Positions 47,077 through 59,576 of a stretch of DNA of 64,000 nt are shown in pieces. Source of the DNA: Cladorhizidae sp. MBARI D1340-BT2 (lineage: Eukaryota; Porifera; Demospongiae; Poecilosclerida; Cladorhizidae). The stretch lies in contig JAQNBH010000015.1 in NCBI GenBank assembly GCA_028752905.1, forward strand, positions 14,911,713 through 14,975,712, written 5' to 3'. The notes below the pieces were generated by a model. It was given only the letters and a program-made list of their open reading frames with translations. It was not told where the DNA came from and did not search any database. A program made the translations under genes and the position numbers. Position 1 is the stretch's first letter; every line of letters begins with the position of its first letter.

Positions 47077-48908
47077 ACTGGATGGTGTTGGGGTGTTGGA
47101 TTCCAGGAGATGTACAATATTGTGAAGGGGTTCAAAAGGGGCAAGGCTCCTGGTCCTGATGGAATAATTAATGCGATGTTGAAGTATGGTGGGAATAGGA
47201 TAGTGGAAGTGTTATGTTCTCTAGTTCATTTGGTGATGGAGTCCAAGTTTTTGCCAGATGATTGGAGACACAGTTATATTGTGCCACTCTTTAAAGCTGG
47301 AGATGAGGAAGTGGCTAGTAATTACAGAGGAATAGCTCTGGGGAGTTGTGTGGCAAAAGTGATGGCAAGAATTTTGGCAGGTAGGCTCAGTAGGTTTGCA
47401 AAGAAGTGGATTTAGGCCAGGGAGATGATGTGCTGACCAGTTCCTACTGTTGAGGTGTGTGTGCGTGACATAATGAGGTCACAGGGGCGACAGACATTTC
47501 TGGCATTTCTGGATGTAAGCAACTGTGTGGAGAGAAGATTGTGGATGACGATGAGAGGGTACAGAGTTCAGAGAATTTGTCGATGTGTGCAAATGCTTGT
47601 ATGAAGGAATTCAGTCAAGTGTGTTGTTAGGTGAAGAGGTATCTAGGTGGTTTGAAGTGGAGGCAGGACTGGGACAGAATTGTCCTTTGTCACCAGTTCT
47701 CTACAGTGTGTATGTCTTGGGATTTAGAAAAAGGTTAGGAATTGAAGTAGAAGAGACATGGTGTGGTGGATGTTGTATGCAGATGATATTGTACTCTTAG
47801 CAAGAGATCAGGTGGAGTTATTAGTGATGTTGGATGTGATGGGGGAGTATGCAATGAAATGGAGATTTAGGTTTAATAGTTAGAAGAGTAAGTCAATGAC
47901 AGTTAGCGGAAAGTGTAGTGGAGGAGAGTGGAAGATTAATGAGGAAAGAATGGAGAATGTGGAAGCCTTCAAATATCTTGGTGTGTGGTTTGACAGGGGG
48001 ACGAAAGGAAATGTTCATTTGGAGAAGATGAAGGATAAGGTAGAGAAATGGAGGGCAAGAATTATATATGAGCAGGCTAAATGGAGAAATGGAGAAATGG
48101 AGACGGAGAGAGGTAAACTAATATGGGAGTTGCTAGCTAGGCCATGTGAACAGGAGAGAAGATAGCCCGCAAGAATTTGGAAAGAATTCAAGAGAGTGTT
48201 GAGAGGAAACTGGATACAGTTGCAGGGGTGGCAGTAAGAGGGGACCTGGGCTGGAGGAGGGTGGAGCAGAGAAGAAAAGAAAGTGTTATTATGGAGGGAG
48301 GAAAGAATGAGTGAAGATACGCTAGTGAAAAAAGTTGTGGCACTGTTAAGTGATTGTCCAGGTTTGTGGGCAGAGTTTTGTGAGCTGAAAACGAAGTTTG
48401 GGGGGGGGGGGGGGGAGCATTGCAGATCATAGGGGCATGGAGGAATTGTGTAAGGGATGTTCATAAGGAAGAGTGGTGGGAAGAAGTAGGATGGAAATCA
48501 AGTCTCAAGTGGTATAATTAGCTAAAGGAGAGTTTGGACAAGAAAGATATATAAGAGGATTCAGTAAGACAGGGGAAGTGAGGCCGAGATTTAGGTTCAG
48601 GACGGCATCAGCAGGATTCTTGGGTGACAATGTGGTATATGCCGGGATGGTAGATGTGTGAGCTATGTGATGAAGGTGTTGTGGAAGATGTCGTGCATTT
48701 CTTGTTATACTGTGAGGAGTTTGCTGGTGATCAAGAAAGATTATTGGATATGGTTAAGGGCATTGAAGGGTCTGAAGAGTGGGTGGTAGAATGGAGAAAT
48801 GAAGATGAAGAAGGGAGAGTAGGCCTAATGTTGGGCACATCAGTAACAGGAGTGAAGGAGGTGTTGGATAGGGTAGACAGAATTGTAATGGAAAATGTGC
48901 TCAAATAG
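47077..48908 (+). pseudogene. LINE (non-LTR) reverse transcriptase remnant
   Basis: 47090-47415 encodes FKRGKAPGPDGI, then W...YIVPLFKAGD, then NYRGIALGSCVAKVMARIL, the classic non-LTR RT blocks. After frameshifts LDVSNCVERR appears near 47510, then the catalytic LYADDIVLLA at about 47780-47810, then NVEAFKYLGVWFDRG (about 47960). At 48654-48908 a zinc-finger-like C-terminal segment reads CELCDEGVVEDVVHFLLYC, frequent in such ORFs. The endonuclease domain is absent. Several stops and shifts; dead. Confidence 0.88.
48400..48415. repeat. Poly-G tract
   Basis: A run of 16 G within the LINE remnant, disrupting its frame. Confidence 0.9.
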
Positions 48909-50838
48909 TGGGAGAAGAGGAAATACTTAATGTTTGGCACCTAGGATCCTATGTCTTTGGCACTTACCCGCCACCCCCCCACGTCACCTCCAAACAAATT
49001 CATTATTTTGCTGTAATAATTTTGCTGTAATAATCATTATTAATGCTGTTGTTTTCTAGTAGTTATTGTCATTTATTGTTTGTACGTATTTAGTGATGCC
49101 CTATCTCAAGGCTCAACAGAACAATTAAATTAATTATAGAGCGTGACCTCGAATAGTATGCGGAGCTAAGCAGTTCATGCATTTTCCCCCCTGTCTAAAA
49201 TAATTATTATTTCAAGTTTAAAAAAAGTAGGATATTAACTCAACAGTTAATTATACAACATGCACGTAATCGAGGAAACACGTGATTTTTTTGATGACTT
49301 TGTAGATAAGGGTGATTGTGGTCAACAGATATTTTGGTAATTTTAATAATTTCAGCTGCACTAAGTAATTGTGTGTATAATACTACTCTGTTAAGCCACA
49401 TCCAAACCACACATATATACTTCCTGGCCCTGACCACTTTAAAATTGCTCTGTGGTGATGCAGTGCTAGGATTTAGTTTACATAAACAGCTCTTTGGGGG
49501 TAAATACTGAACAAAAGTATGCTTAGCATAAAAGTATTAAAATTTCAACGGCTTCACTTGGCCACAACAGTGCTATAGCAAACATTTTGCCTAGTGCTCG
49601 CTGTTGCATAATATATTTTTTAAATCCAAAAATACTTCATAACAATATACCGTGCTCGACTTTCAGTGACAAGTGAACGTGAATAGAGAGCCAAAAAATC
49701 AATTAAGATTGTAGTTACATTAAACTAAAAGTGATGAGACTGGGACGAAAAATCAATGAGTTGAAAATATTGAGAATGTAGTGGGCCACTGAAATCAATG
49801 AGTGCAGATTGTAGTGCATGTATATAGCTGAAAGTTAGTGATAATTGATGGCAATTAATGAATGGAGATTATGGTAATAATATAATGCTGGCTTTAAGCT
49901 AAGAAAAACATTTACTACTGTCAGCCAAAAAAATACATCTGGTATGTCTTCGCAGCCACTTAGGACAGCAAGCTATATATATTTTCCTGGCCTTTGTATT
50001 CTGGCATTTTGCATTTGCAATAGAACTTTAGCTTCACCTTATCCACACAGCAGGCATTGCATACACCATTTCTGAAGGAAACCTGATTTTGCATCTTTTT
50101 CTGGTAATATCAGGGAATTAGCCTTTGAATTAGCGGATAGCCAATTTATCACACTCATGCCCCTCATGATGTGGAGAGAGAGACAATCATACCATCTGAC
50201 TGCTATATAACTATAGACGAGGAACAAACCTGTGGCTGGCAGGGTTATATCCAAAGCATATTTCTGCTGCAAAAGCAATGGCATGCAATCCACATGCTGC
50301 AGAGCCCTTCTGAAATTGTAAGAAGAATATTTATATAATTCTCGTTCACATATGTCAAACAAGCGATCTGTATTTTTGTGCTTTCAGATATTGATGTCTA
50401 TAAACTTTCACCAAATCACCTGCAACTGTGATCCTATGGTTTACATTAGTTTGGATAATCTGTAAATACAGACATTCAATGTGCTTGAAGCTCAAGATTT
50501 TCCAGAGAATAGGAGGTTGAAAGCCCACATCCAGAAATTGCATGTTCATAGTTTTGTTTGCTGCTGATATGTCAAGATCAATGAACCATTAGTCATGACT
50601 GCATCTCTTTCTCTGGTTTCATGGCTATGAATTAAGAAGAGAGTTTCTGACCTCGCCAATTGTATCACTCTATGTTGGTGATGGCATGGTTTCCTGCTTG
50701 GCTTCTCCTTAGACTTGCAGCAAAGACTTGCAGCTGCTGGCTTGGTCACACACCACAAGCTTACATCTCTGTTTTCCAACAGAAAGCTGCACTCCAATCT
50801 CACCAGCATGCTCTGTGGCAGTACTCTATGAATCTCAA
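48909..50838. other. LINE 3' flank and unannotated sequence
   Basis: Starts with a possible 3' UTR of the LINE (duplicated TTTTGCTGTAATAAT near 49006-49030). Beyond that I find only short unsupported frames. Confidence 0.4.
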
Positions 50839-50942
50839 TTCCTGTAGTATACTAGACATATCCTGTAGTGTACTACACATTTCATGTAGTGTACTAGATA
50901 CTTCCTGTAGTATACCAGATACTTCTTTAGTATACTAGACAC
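50839..50942. repeat. 21-bp short tandem repeat (5 copies)
   Basis: Five imperfect copies of TTCCTGTAGTATACTAGACA-like units at 21-bp spacing (50839, 50860, 50881, 50902, 50923). Confidence 0.85.
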
Positions 50943-51153
50943 CCATAATGACCCATTACAATGTTCCCATGTGGCCATGTGAGAATGCAGATTGGTTGTT
51001 CAGGGGTGTAGCCTTGAAAATTGAAGTGGTACGGTTGTGGGGGGTTCATACCACACCCACTTTTAATTAGATCAATATACATTCATTCAATACACATTCA
51101 TTCACATATAATTTAGAATTTGGCAAAAACAGATTGACGTGAGTCCTTTGCTA

Positions 51154-53352
51154 AATGAAGTCATTTCCCACAAGTTTTAGGTCAAGGACATCAGTAAGTT
51201 CTTGATGATAATGAAGCACAATAAGGTGATTTAAGCGGGCTTGTGTCATAGTGCTCCTGAGATAAGTTTTAATTCTTTTCAATGCACTAAATGACCTCTC
51301 GGAAGTACTGTTTGTGGCTGGCATCACCATGAGAAGTTGAAATACTCTACAAACAGTGCCGATCAAGGTTCGCTGAGCTGGGCTTAATTAAAGATTGGAG
51401 GATTTTTTTCAACAAGGATATTGATGGTTTTTCTCCTGTTTCTGTCTTTTCTATGAAGAGGATTTTGAGCACTTTTAATTCTGCCTCTAGATCATCTTTA
51501 CTGAAGTCCTCTTCATAAAAATCACAAAAAGAGCTGAGTTCATCCATGTAATCCTTGCCAGAGCAGACTTTAAAAAGTAACTGTTCGACATTCGAATAGA
51601 TCTTGAATCCTGGCTGATCAAACCTGTCAGCAATACTAGTAACTGCGAGGTCAAAGACTTCAAAATAGATCTGCCGATAATGATCTTTAGCTGTAGGAGG
51701 GTGTTCTGGTTCACTCTACCCTGGTTCATATCATCTTGGCACCTTGCGTCTCCTAGGAAGTGAAGGTTCTTCAACATCTAAATCAACTCTCTTAATCTCA
51801 ACTGATTCCCAAAACAAGTTAAAATTTTCTTCAGATCTCATGCTTTGTAGAGTTTTGATGGTGAGTGAAGCAATTTCTTGTCCTTCCACACTTGACAATG
51901 CAGGATTTTGTAGCGTCATGCTAAGCTTGTCAGTATGTCTTAAAATAATTTGTGACAGTAAAAGCCCAAATAGAAAACAAAAATTGTTCATTTGACTCGC
52001 AATCCCTCTAATTCTAGCTTTCATCTCTGTGTCAGATGTGGATACCAGTGCTCTCTCCCATAAAACTTGAATTTCCTTATAATTAGCCAGAATACTGGTG
52101 ATTGCATCTGCTCGGACTGTCCACCTGGTTGAACAGAAGGTTCGAATGCTAGGAGAAATACTTCCAATTTCTTCCTTCACGAGGTGTAACATGGCCTCAC
52201 GCTTTGGAGAAAACTTAATTAACTTCACCAGTTCAAAGCTGGTATCGAGACAGTCTCTCATGATGCAAGCTCTCTTACCAGTGTCACCCACACCTAAATT
52301 CAAAGCATGCCCATAGCAATGAGTAAACACTGCCTTGGGCTCAATTGCTTGGATTTTTGCTGCTACACCACCTCTAGCCCCTGCCATAGTGCTACACCCA
52401 TCATAACACTGCCCACGCATTTTCATGAAAGGTATTTGAAAACGTAAAAGGATGTCTTTTATTGCAGCCACAATACTCTCTGCAGTAGTGGATTGAAGAT
52501 GATACATGCCTCGCTTGCTTCAAACTGTTCATCTATCCATCTTATCACTACTGTCAACTCTACTTTGTTTGAAACATCGGTTGTTTCATCCACCATTAAT
52601 GTAAAGTAAGGAGACTTATTGACAAAGGAAAGGATCTTCCTGATAACATGATTGGCCATGATCTCTAGAATTTCATTTTGATTTTCTGGAGATACATATT
52701 TTCTTTGACTTTTATTTAGCCATGTGTCAATTGCTTCATTGTCTTCAGCTCTTAGTTTGAGCAATTGAATCAAGTTGGATTCAACTGCATTAGCTTTCCG
52801 AAAAGCTATACCTTGCCTAGCAAGATACCTTAAACTTGACAGAATGGTCTTGAGGATTTCACGTGCATTTTCTTTATCTCGCTTATGAGCTTGACTCAAT
52901 AACTCACTTACATCAGAAGTTGCTTTTGGCAAAGTTATAATAGCTTCAACAGCCTCAGCATGCGTCTTAGACTCCTGGTGTTTTTTGAAAGCCCTTGTTG
53001 CATCTTTCCAATTGTGAAAACCTGTACTGACCTGTAAGTATATATGTGAGAGACTCTTCATAGCAAAACAAGCAGCTATTATAATTAGTACACTTACATA
53101 GGTTGTTGATGCATTAAGGCTAGTTTTAATCCGGTTCAAGCTGAATGCTTTAACACACGTATGACAATACACTGCATCTTCAGCCTCGTTATAATGTAAA
53201 AAATTCCAAGGGGAGAACCATTGACTCTGAAAACTGCAGTACACCACTTTCTTCTGTCCATAAGGTAACTTGTAGGAAAGAGGTTGATGTGGTTCTCGTG
53301 GCAACTCTGGTAGTATCAAGTTAGCCATAGCATGACAAGGATTCCTGACCAT
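51154..53352 (-). pseudogene. hAT transposase 2 with in-frame mini-intron
   Basis: The first frame (53352-52459) has a TTF-type zinc finger (C63, C66, W115, H125, H131) and catalytic D255 in TLMVDETTDV. After a frameshift near 52500 the next frame (52507-51731) has GQCYDGCSTMAG (second catalytic Asp) and HCYGHALNLGV. It stops at 51731, then resumes in other frames with KIYSNVEQLLFKV (about 51600), and ends with NSTSERSFSALKRIKTYLRST (51220-51300), the dimerisation region with the catalytic Glu. Residues 86-107 of the first frame are foreign to the family and match a GT-AG intron (53032-53097). At least two frameshifts or stops make it inactive. Confidence 0.88.
53032..53097 (-). other. 66-nt in-frame intron in hAT transposase 2
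   Basis: On the minus strand the segment starts GTAAGT and ends ATACTTACAG. It is 22 codons long without a stop and would insert a hydrophobic stretch (VSVLIIIAACFAMKSL...) between the two halves of the TTF zinc finger. Its removal rejoins the finger. Both splice sites are near consensus. Confidence 0.75.
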
Positions 53353-55570
53353 GAGGCAGCAGATTATAGCACAAGAATTTTTTTTTGTGGTCCACCTATG
53401 TCATTTTGACCCTCCTGTGCAAAGAACAGCACACATCAGCTTTGTACAAACTGGTGAATATGAAGGATATATGCTGTCATAAACTCAGATAAGATCCCGA
53501 GCACAGCCTTTGTTTGCCCCCGCCCCCGCCCCTCCACCCCAAGGACATTCTTTGAGGATAATGCGAGGTAATCCCATCAGTTCAAATTTCCCCATAACTT
53601 AAAAATGTGGGACTGCCTTGCCTCCAAGCTTCCTTCTTTACACAACCCTTACCTTCTAGGCTGCTATAAAAAAAATCAACTCTTTTGAAATATTTCTTGG
53701 CAGAACATCATGGACGTGTGCTAGCAGGGACACACACAGCTGCAGTAATTACTACATTTGTATAAACAAATCCCCACATTATGTTATCCACATCCGACTG
53801 TCATATAGACATGGGAACAACCCCAGTATTTCACTGCTCAAAGTGTGGATCCCGCGCTTTGTCCTGGACAATTGTAAAAATCCATTGTTTGCTCATAACA
53901 TACAGTGTTTCTAAGGGATACGGGCATGTCATCGGTGAAGTAGCGGACCAATAACCCATGATGGCCTGTGGGTTTTTTGGTCTTGTATTTTACAGGTTGC
54001 AGGAATACACTGAAGTAGAGTTACATGTAAATGAGTTATGAATCAGTACAGTATCATGCAACAAGCATAATACGATTGACATACATATTCTATAGCCTGA
54101 ATGCTCACATTATAATAATGATTTACTTGAAATATTTCATGGGTGAAGTAATTTTTGTGCACTGTTTAAAATGATGGTTCTGGAAGAAATGGTTTAATAA
54201 ACACCAAGAGGAATGAAAAAGAGGAGACTCTTATTAAGGTGAAAAGTGAGGGCCAAGCTACAATCTCTCTTAGGCACTGCACCATCACCCCAAATCCACG
54301 TCAGCTACCATGATTTAGCACTCGCTCTTCGAATGCTTCACTAAGCTCTGCCTTGTTAGGGTCGTGCGACGCAAGTTGATCGATATCACTTGGCCTAGGC
54401 CTATCATTATGTTATCAACAGAGCGAACATGCCACACCTTGCCCATCCAACTCAACATCCACTGAAAGTTCAACTTCCAGCCTTCCTGTGCTTGTTTGAG
54501 CTCTGCTAGGAATACCCTCATCTGGACTTCTATGCTTCAGTCTGAAGTCTCACTCGCAGGATGACAACTACTGTGGAGCTAGAACTGCTGCAAGTTTTCA
54601 CCAACCACACCCACAATATGTATAAATGAAATTTTATTGCATCATCAATTAGACAAAAATGAATTTTGAATTGTGAGATACCTGTATAGCCAAAAAAAAA
54701 AATTCTTTGACACTCAATTTATCACAAGGCACTTTTCTAAATGACCTCAACAATTTGTGTGGTTAGTCCCAAAATTTTGGTGGACGTAAATTTACAGTGT
54801 ACCTCAAGTGTTGGTGCACATGGTATTTAAACATCAAATATCCATTGATGTCAAAAGAACTAGATGAATACAGACCTGTATCCAAGCGAGAGGGGGAGAG
54901 GGGTATTGAATTAGACACACCCTTACATTTTTCATAATATCTTCGTACATCGAATGGACATGATGCATGCATGATGATATGCAGAGTATTTTTGTCTTGC
55001 CTTTGACTTTGAGAGTCCGTTGTCTGAGACTGTGATTGAGTTTCAATACTTGGGCTGAAATGGATTCAAGGCTTGCTGTGAAGAAGAAACCTTCCAGCAA
55101 CACCTAGGATGGCCCACTGAAATACTTCAGAGAGTGTCCACTTCAACTTCTGACTATTTGATGTCGGCTGAGCAGTTCCTTATATGTGCAAAGTACTAGT
55201 GCTATCGGTACTGGATAGAGTTGAGGTTTGATTCTGTTAGTGCTGTGGTAGTTGAAGATGCATCTATTGATCTTGACCATAGCTTGCTAGTTGTAGCTTG
55301 GATTATTTTTATGGTCATGTTCCCCTTGATTCTGAAGTTGTTATATAGCTACCCATAGATTTGGAACATGAACGTGAAAATGTCAGCTCCTCAAAGCTGG
55401 GGGTTTGAGAAATGATGCAAGTGATGTAGCTGTCATCCATTGTGTTGTTGTTGGGAAGCCTGGCCGCAAAGGACTCTGACCAGAGGCAGACAACCACAAT
55501 GGAGAACTAAGAACTATGATTAATTTACTGTGTGTGTGTGTATATATAGATCGAGGGAATTGGTGTAGAC
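53353..55570. other. Unannotated sequence
   Basis: A minus-strand region at 54300-54500 can be read as SDIDQLASHDPNKAELSEAF, possibly a decayed coding fragment, and 54763-55103 has short unsupported frames. A CCCCCGCCCCCGCCCC tract lies near 53520. Confidence 0.35.
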
Positions 55571-56756
55571 CAGGGGTAGACAAACTTTTTAGATTATCGA
55601 CTCCTACATGGAATCCTTGATCCCTCATCGACCCCCACATTAAAAATAAACCTATAACAATTATAACATGAAGTCATAAACACATTAAAAATAAATTAAC
55701 TCACATTTTTATTGACAAATAAAAAAATTAAACTTTTACTGGCCTTCTTTGTGCTTTTAATATTTTAATAAAAATGACGTAATGTTTCAAATTAAGGCCA
55801 AATATCATATTCATAAAAATATGGTCCACCTCCTTGACTTTGTTATTTTTATTGTATTAATTTAAGTTTTATTCCTCCTCACACATGGTCGCATGTGACA
55901 TACTATACTAAATTTGGTATTATCATACTAAATTCAGTGTATTAATAAGCAAAGGTGGCCACAGTTAAAGTTAATGACTACGTTAATTAAAAGCCAATTG
56001 GCATCACGCTCGTGCAAGCTTTGAATAGCAGTTGTCGCCAATTGATGACAATAATAATATTAGTGCAGAGCAGTCCCACTAAATAGACATGATTGCTCTT
56101 CTATAAAATAGGACGCTGCTTATAATAATCCATTATTAGCATGCATAAGCCCTATAGCTCTATCTAACTTAGCTAGCTACATGTTGATTGCTTACAAAAT
56201 TATAGTTGGCTTTTTCCTACCTTCATTGCTAGAGCGTGGCATCATCCACAGTCTAGGAGCTTCCTTAAGCTCAGGTAAAGCTTCTACACTCCATCTCTGC
56301 ATGTTACTATAGAAGAAGGAGCGTCACAAAAAAGTCGATGGTTAACTAAACATTGCTTAACATTGTAGATAGCCTTTGAGATAGAAAAGCACTAACTCCA
56401 AACAGTCACTAAGGTGTGACTGTTTATTAATCTTAGCTAAACATTGCCTAATGTTGTAGATAGCCTTTTGAGATCGAAAATCAAACTCCAAACAGTCACT
56501 AAGGTGTGACTGTTTACTAAATCTCATAGCCAATACAGCATTGCTTTAGGGAAGATGGTGTTGAAGTTTTTCAAACTCTAGTCCAAGCTAAGTTGGGTTT
56601 TTTACCTGATTGAGGTGATTACTTGAAAATAACTCCACCCCACGTGTTATAATACTAATGACAGAGTACCCAGCTTTAGCTTCATCGACCCCCTTTCAAC
56701 CCCTAGGTATCTATCGACCCCTTGGATAGTCCTATCGGATACTATGGCTACCCCTA
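55571..56756. mobile_element. Non-autonomous hAT element with 8-bp TSD
   Basis: Left end CAGGGGTAGACAA at 55571; right end, on the complement, TAGGGGTAGCCAT ending at 56756. Both are flanked by a perfect 8-bp duplication GTGTAGAC (55563-55570 and 56757-56764), the hAT hallmark. The 1186-bp interior has no transposase. Subterminal CATCGACCCC/TATCGACCCC words occur near both ends. Confidence 0.9.
56349..56522. repeat. 91-bp tandem duplication with hairpins inside the hAT element
   Basis: Two copies, 91 bp apart, share TTGTAGATAGCCTTT and CCAAACAGTCACTAAGG. Each contains a perfect 9-bp hairpin, AACAGTCAC-TAAGGT-GTGACTGTT. Confidence 0.85.
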
Positions 56757-56764
56757 GTGTAGAC

Positions 56765-57356
56765 TAATTATAGAGCAATTAGGTTGTTGACAAAGGTGCC
56801 GATTGATTGATTGTAAGGGCTGACTGGGAGCTAATAAAAAGCAAGCTTCCAGCTAAGTGGCTTGTATTTTATTTTATTTCAAGGACTCGCTAAGCATTCA
56901 GCTAGACCGACCATGCTAACATTTTGTCCCTTTAATTTAGTCGCACACACACACACACACACACTCACAAAAGGTACCACCCTCCTTTCAACAATATTGG
57001 GTATGAGCATGGAATGCATACATACATACCTACAGACAGACACATCATAAAGGTGGAGGTTCTCTGAATATCTCTCTTCAAAGTTGTAACTTTGCTTCTC
57101 TCATATATACTTCCTTGCAACAGATTTCCGAATTGTTGAACTGTAAGTGTATAGTGACTCACAAAAACAACTAACAGAAGTCAAAATCATTTTCATAGCA
57201 ATGGTCATTGGTATTGTGCTATTTCCATATGCACTTAAAAACAACTGTGCTGTACATTGGTAATGACATCTGTCCCAATGCACTGTCCTGTTCTTGTTCC
57301 ACCTGGAGTTTAAAGAGGGGCCCACTTCAGGTAACATTAATAGTTATATGTATTTA
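56765..57356. other. Unannotated sequence with (AC)n
   Basis: A short AC microsatellite near 56943-56963. Nothing else supported. Confidence 0.5.
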
Positions 57357-57760
57357 CAGTGCAACCTCACAGGGTAGAACCCTCCTAATCTAATGTAGCA
57401 ATTAGCTCATTAGATTAGTGGGTTTGCCAGTTCCAAGTGGTTCTATCAAATAGGTTTATACACTCCTTACCCACCTAAACAGCTGCTAGTGATGTGTATG
57501 CAAGGTTTGTGGTGGGCATAAGTAAATTATATATTTCATTTTTCTTGGCTTTACAATACAGTGTTTAAAACCCAGCCTACAATGTACTTTACTGTAAGCA
57601 CATTCATCACCATTACTCAGAAGCTAACAGAATATTTCCTCTGTTCAGTAATGCACTGTAGTTACATTGTACACGTGCAGTGCTGAATAAGTAATGACAA
57701 CTGTAATCACAAACCAAACCCCCTAGGTACAGGCCTATTTGGATTAGCCAAGTTGCACTG
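57357..57760. mobile_element. Candidate MITE, Tc1/pogo-like ends
   Basis: The left end CAGTGCAACCTC follows TA at 57355. The right end, on the complement, is CAGTGCAACTTGGCTAATCC ending at 57760. Nine bases match perfectly, and AATC-type subterminal sequence recurs. The expected second TA reads CA, so the target duplication is degraded or absent. About 0.4 kb, non-coding. Confidence 0.45.
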
Positions 57761-58268
57761 CATACCAAAGAAATAGGTCAATCTACTATATTTCTAATTT
57801 TGGTGCTGGATTAATAGCTAAAAATTAGGGCATTTTTATTTGTTTCTCCCAAAATGTGACATACATTGGTATCATCATGGAATGAGGAAAACTCCTGATT
57901 TCAGTTCAAACTTGATGTATATACTGGGTTGAGTACCATGCAAACTATTACCCCAGTGTGGTAATTATTCATTCTAAGGCCAGGTCATTGTTAATGTAAA
58001 TACAACATTGAGGCATGCATCATTGCACGCACAAGATAAGTGTAGGTCACACCCAAGATTTGAATATTTGGGCATGGTACAGTTCACTTATAAACTAGTT
58101 CACAAGCATGAAACTTCGATTTACTTATATAATAACCCCTCCGTATTATAACCAACCATCCAGTAATATATCAACCATTTCACCGGTATTAAACCAACTC
58201 TCCAGGATCATACCATCCCTCCATACTAACCCTCTGATGGTATATCAAATCCTGACTGCTATACGTAC

Positions 58269-58394
58269 AAGTGTATTCATCAAGGTGGTGTGGTTGGGCA
58301 GGGATATTGTAGAGACCATCTTCACCAGCTTTCTTAGTGAACTTCCATTTGATGTCATGGTGATAGCCTTGAATGGCACTCATGCTTATGATGT
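58269..58394 (-). CDS. Candidate internal exon, unrecognised
   Basis: A 126-nt segment on the minus strand lies between a strong acceptor (TTTTCTGCAG) and a donor GTACGT. It is open in a frame reading MSAIQGYHHDIKWKFTKKAG and GLYNIPAQPHHLDEYT. No family recognised and no partner exons found. Confidence 0.3.
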
Positions 58395-58429
58395 CTGCAG
58401 AAAATCAAATGTTGTGTCAATGACTTAAT

Positions 58430-59149
58430 TATGGATATTACTCTCGACTGCAGATTATTGACCTGCTAATTCAGTTTGACAGCAAGATAATTAACCCTGC
58501 CAAGTATTTCTTACCAGACTAATCGAACAAAGATGTGTCGCAATTGTTTGCAGTATCTATTCATGTTTAGTTGACTTCTTTTTATTGTAATACAATATAC
58601 ATGCTCAATACACAAAATTCCTCTATCTGGTTCGAGCTTAGTCTGGCAGCTTAAAAGGGGGGACGAAACCATTTTAGATGTAAAGTGTTAAAATACTTGT
58701 GGCTACCCCTTTATAGCTCCATAGATTCTGCAAACATGATAGTATGGATTTTATATATAGCTAAAAAGATAGTACACTCTGTGTGCTCTTTTTTGATAAT
58801 AAAATATTTTTCTTAGCTACAATTATACCCAAGTTATAGGAGCTAAAGTGGGGGCACCTCAAAACCTGAATGCCTGATTTTTTCACATAAATATCTTCAG
58901 ATTGCTAAGTGCTATATAGAGAGTTGAAATTAGCACCAGTGGCTAGAGGAAGCCCTACTCTGTGCCACGACCTTTTTCATTAGGCACTAAAATGTAAGTA
59001 CTTGGTCAAGCGCCCAGTTGGAAAAAGATTTTTGTTAACTCTTCCCTCTGTGCGCTTGCCCACGGGTCAATCCACATGTTTTTTATGTGCCTAGAATGTT
59101 CTACTTGCATGCGTTTTAGATTCAATAGAGCTGCCGTGATAACGGGCAG
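58430..59149. other. Unannotated sequence
   Basis: AT-rich with no supportable gene; 59006-59149 may be decayed gag sequence continuing from the fragment to its right. Confidence 0.4.
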
Positions 59150-59396
59150 AGACTTTCTAGTTTGTACTGGGCAGTTGGGGAGCCAGAAGGTCACTCAGGA
59201 GTGAGTAAGTAGGTGCTCCAATGGAGCTCAATAAGATTGGGACTCGTTTGTCCTCTGGAACATCATTTGCGGTGAAGTAGAGTTGAACTCGTTCCAGGTA
59301 CGCCTTGATAGTATCACACTCCGGATGAAAGATGTCAATGGTGCCAAATATAGTGGCTATAGAGAGTGAGTAAGATCCAAAATCCTCGTCGCCAAA
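59150..59396 (-). pseudogene. Gag fragment with tRNA-Ser primer site (mag-like)
   Basis: On the minus strand the primer binding site TGGCGACGAGGAT (59382-59394) is complementary to a serine tRNA 3' end (ATCCTCGTCGCCA). It is followed at about 59340 by a gag start reading TIFGTIDIFHPECDTIKAYL and ERVQLYFTANDVPEDKRVPI, then SLLSDLLAPQLP and a stop. Typical of gypsy elements of mag type. Only about 80 codons remain. Confidence 0.75.
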
Positions 59397-59576
59397 TGTT
59401 CTATATTGAGCAAGCAATCAATAATAGCAATCAATAATAGCAATTCCAAGGTCTCTATATAACTTGTAACCTAGGCTAGATTTCAACAGTCTTCTAGAAG
59501 CTTCTAGAAGACCTATCAACATGACCATATAAGTACATAATAGCTGACCAACTATACATGTTCAGACTACTTAACA
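59397..59576 (-). repeat. Candidate LTR of the mag-like fragment
   Basis: Plus-strand borders TGTTCTATATTG (59397) and ACTTAACA (59576) give the TGTT/AACA terminal inverted pair, and the primer site lies 2 bp inside. No second LTR seen, so the outer border is inferred. Confidence 0.5.

Larger units (their letters stand above)
51001..53352 (-). mobile_element. hAT transposon 2 (ZMYM1-like), one end seen
   Basis: The 3' end of the element (left on the plus strand) begins CAGGGGTGTAGCC at 51001, a hAT-type terminus, about 150 bp from the transposase stop. The matching end beyond 53352 is not recognisable, so the element is probably truncated or its end has decayed. Confidence 0.65.

Noticed and set aside
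53353..54600. Matching inverted end for hAT element 2
   Set aside because: I searched for the complement of CAGGGGTGTAG beyond 53352 and found no convincing match.
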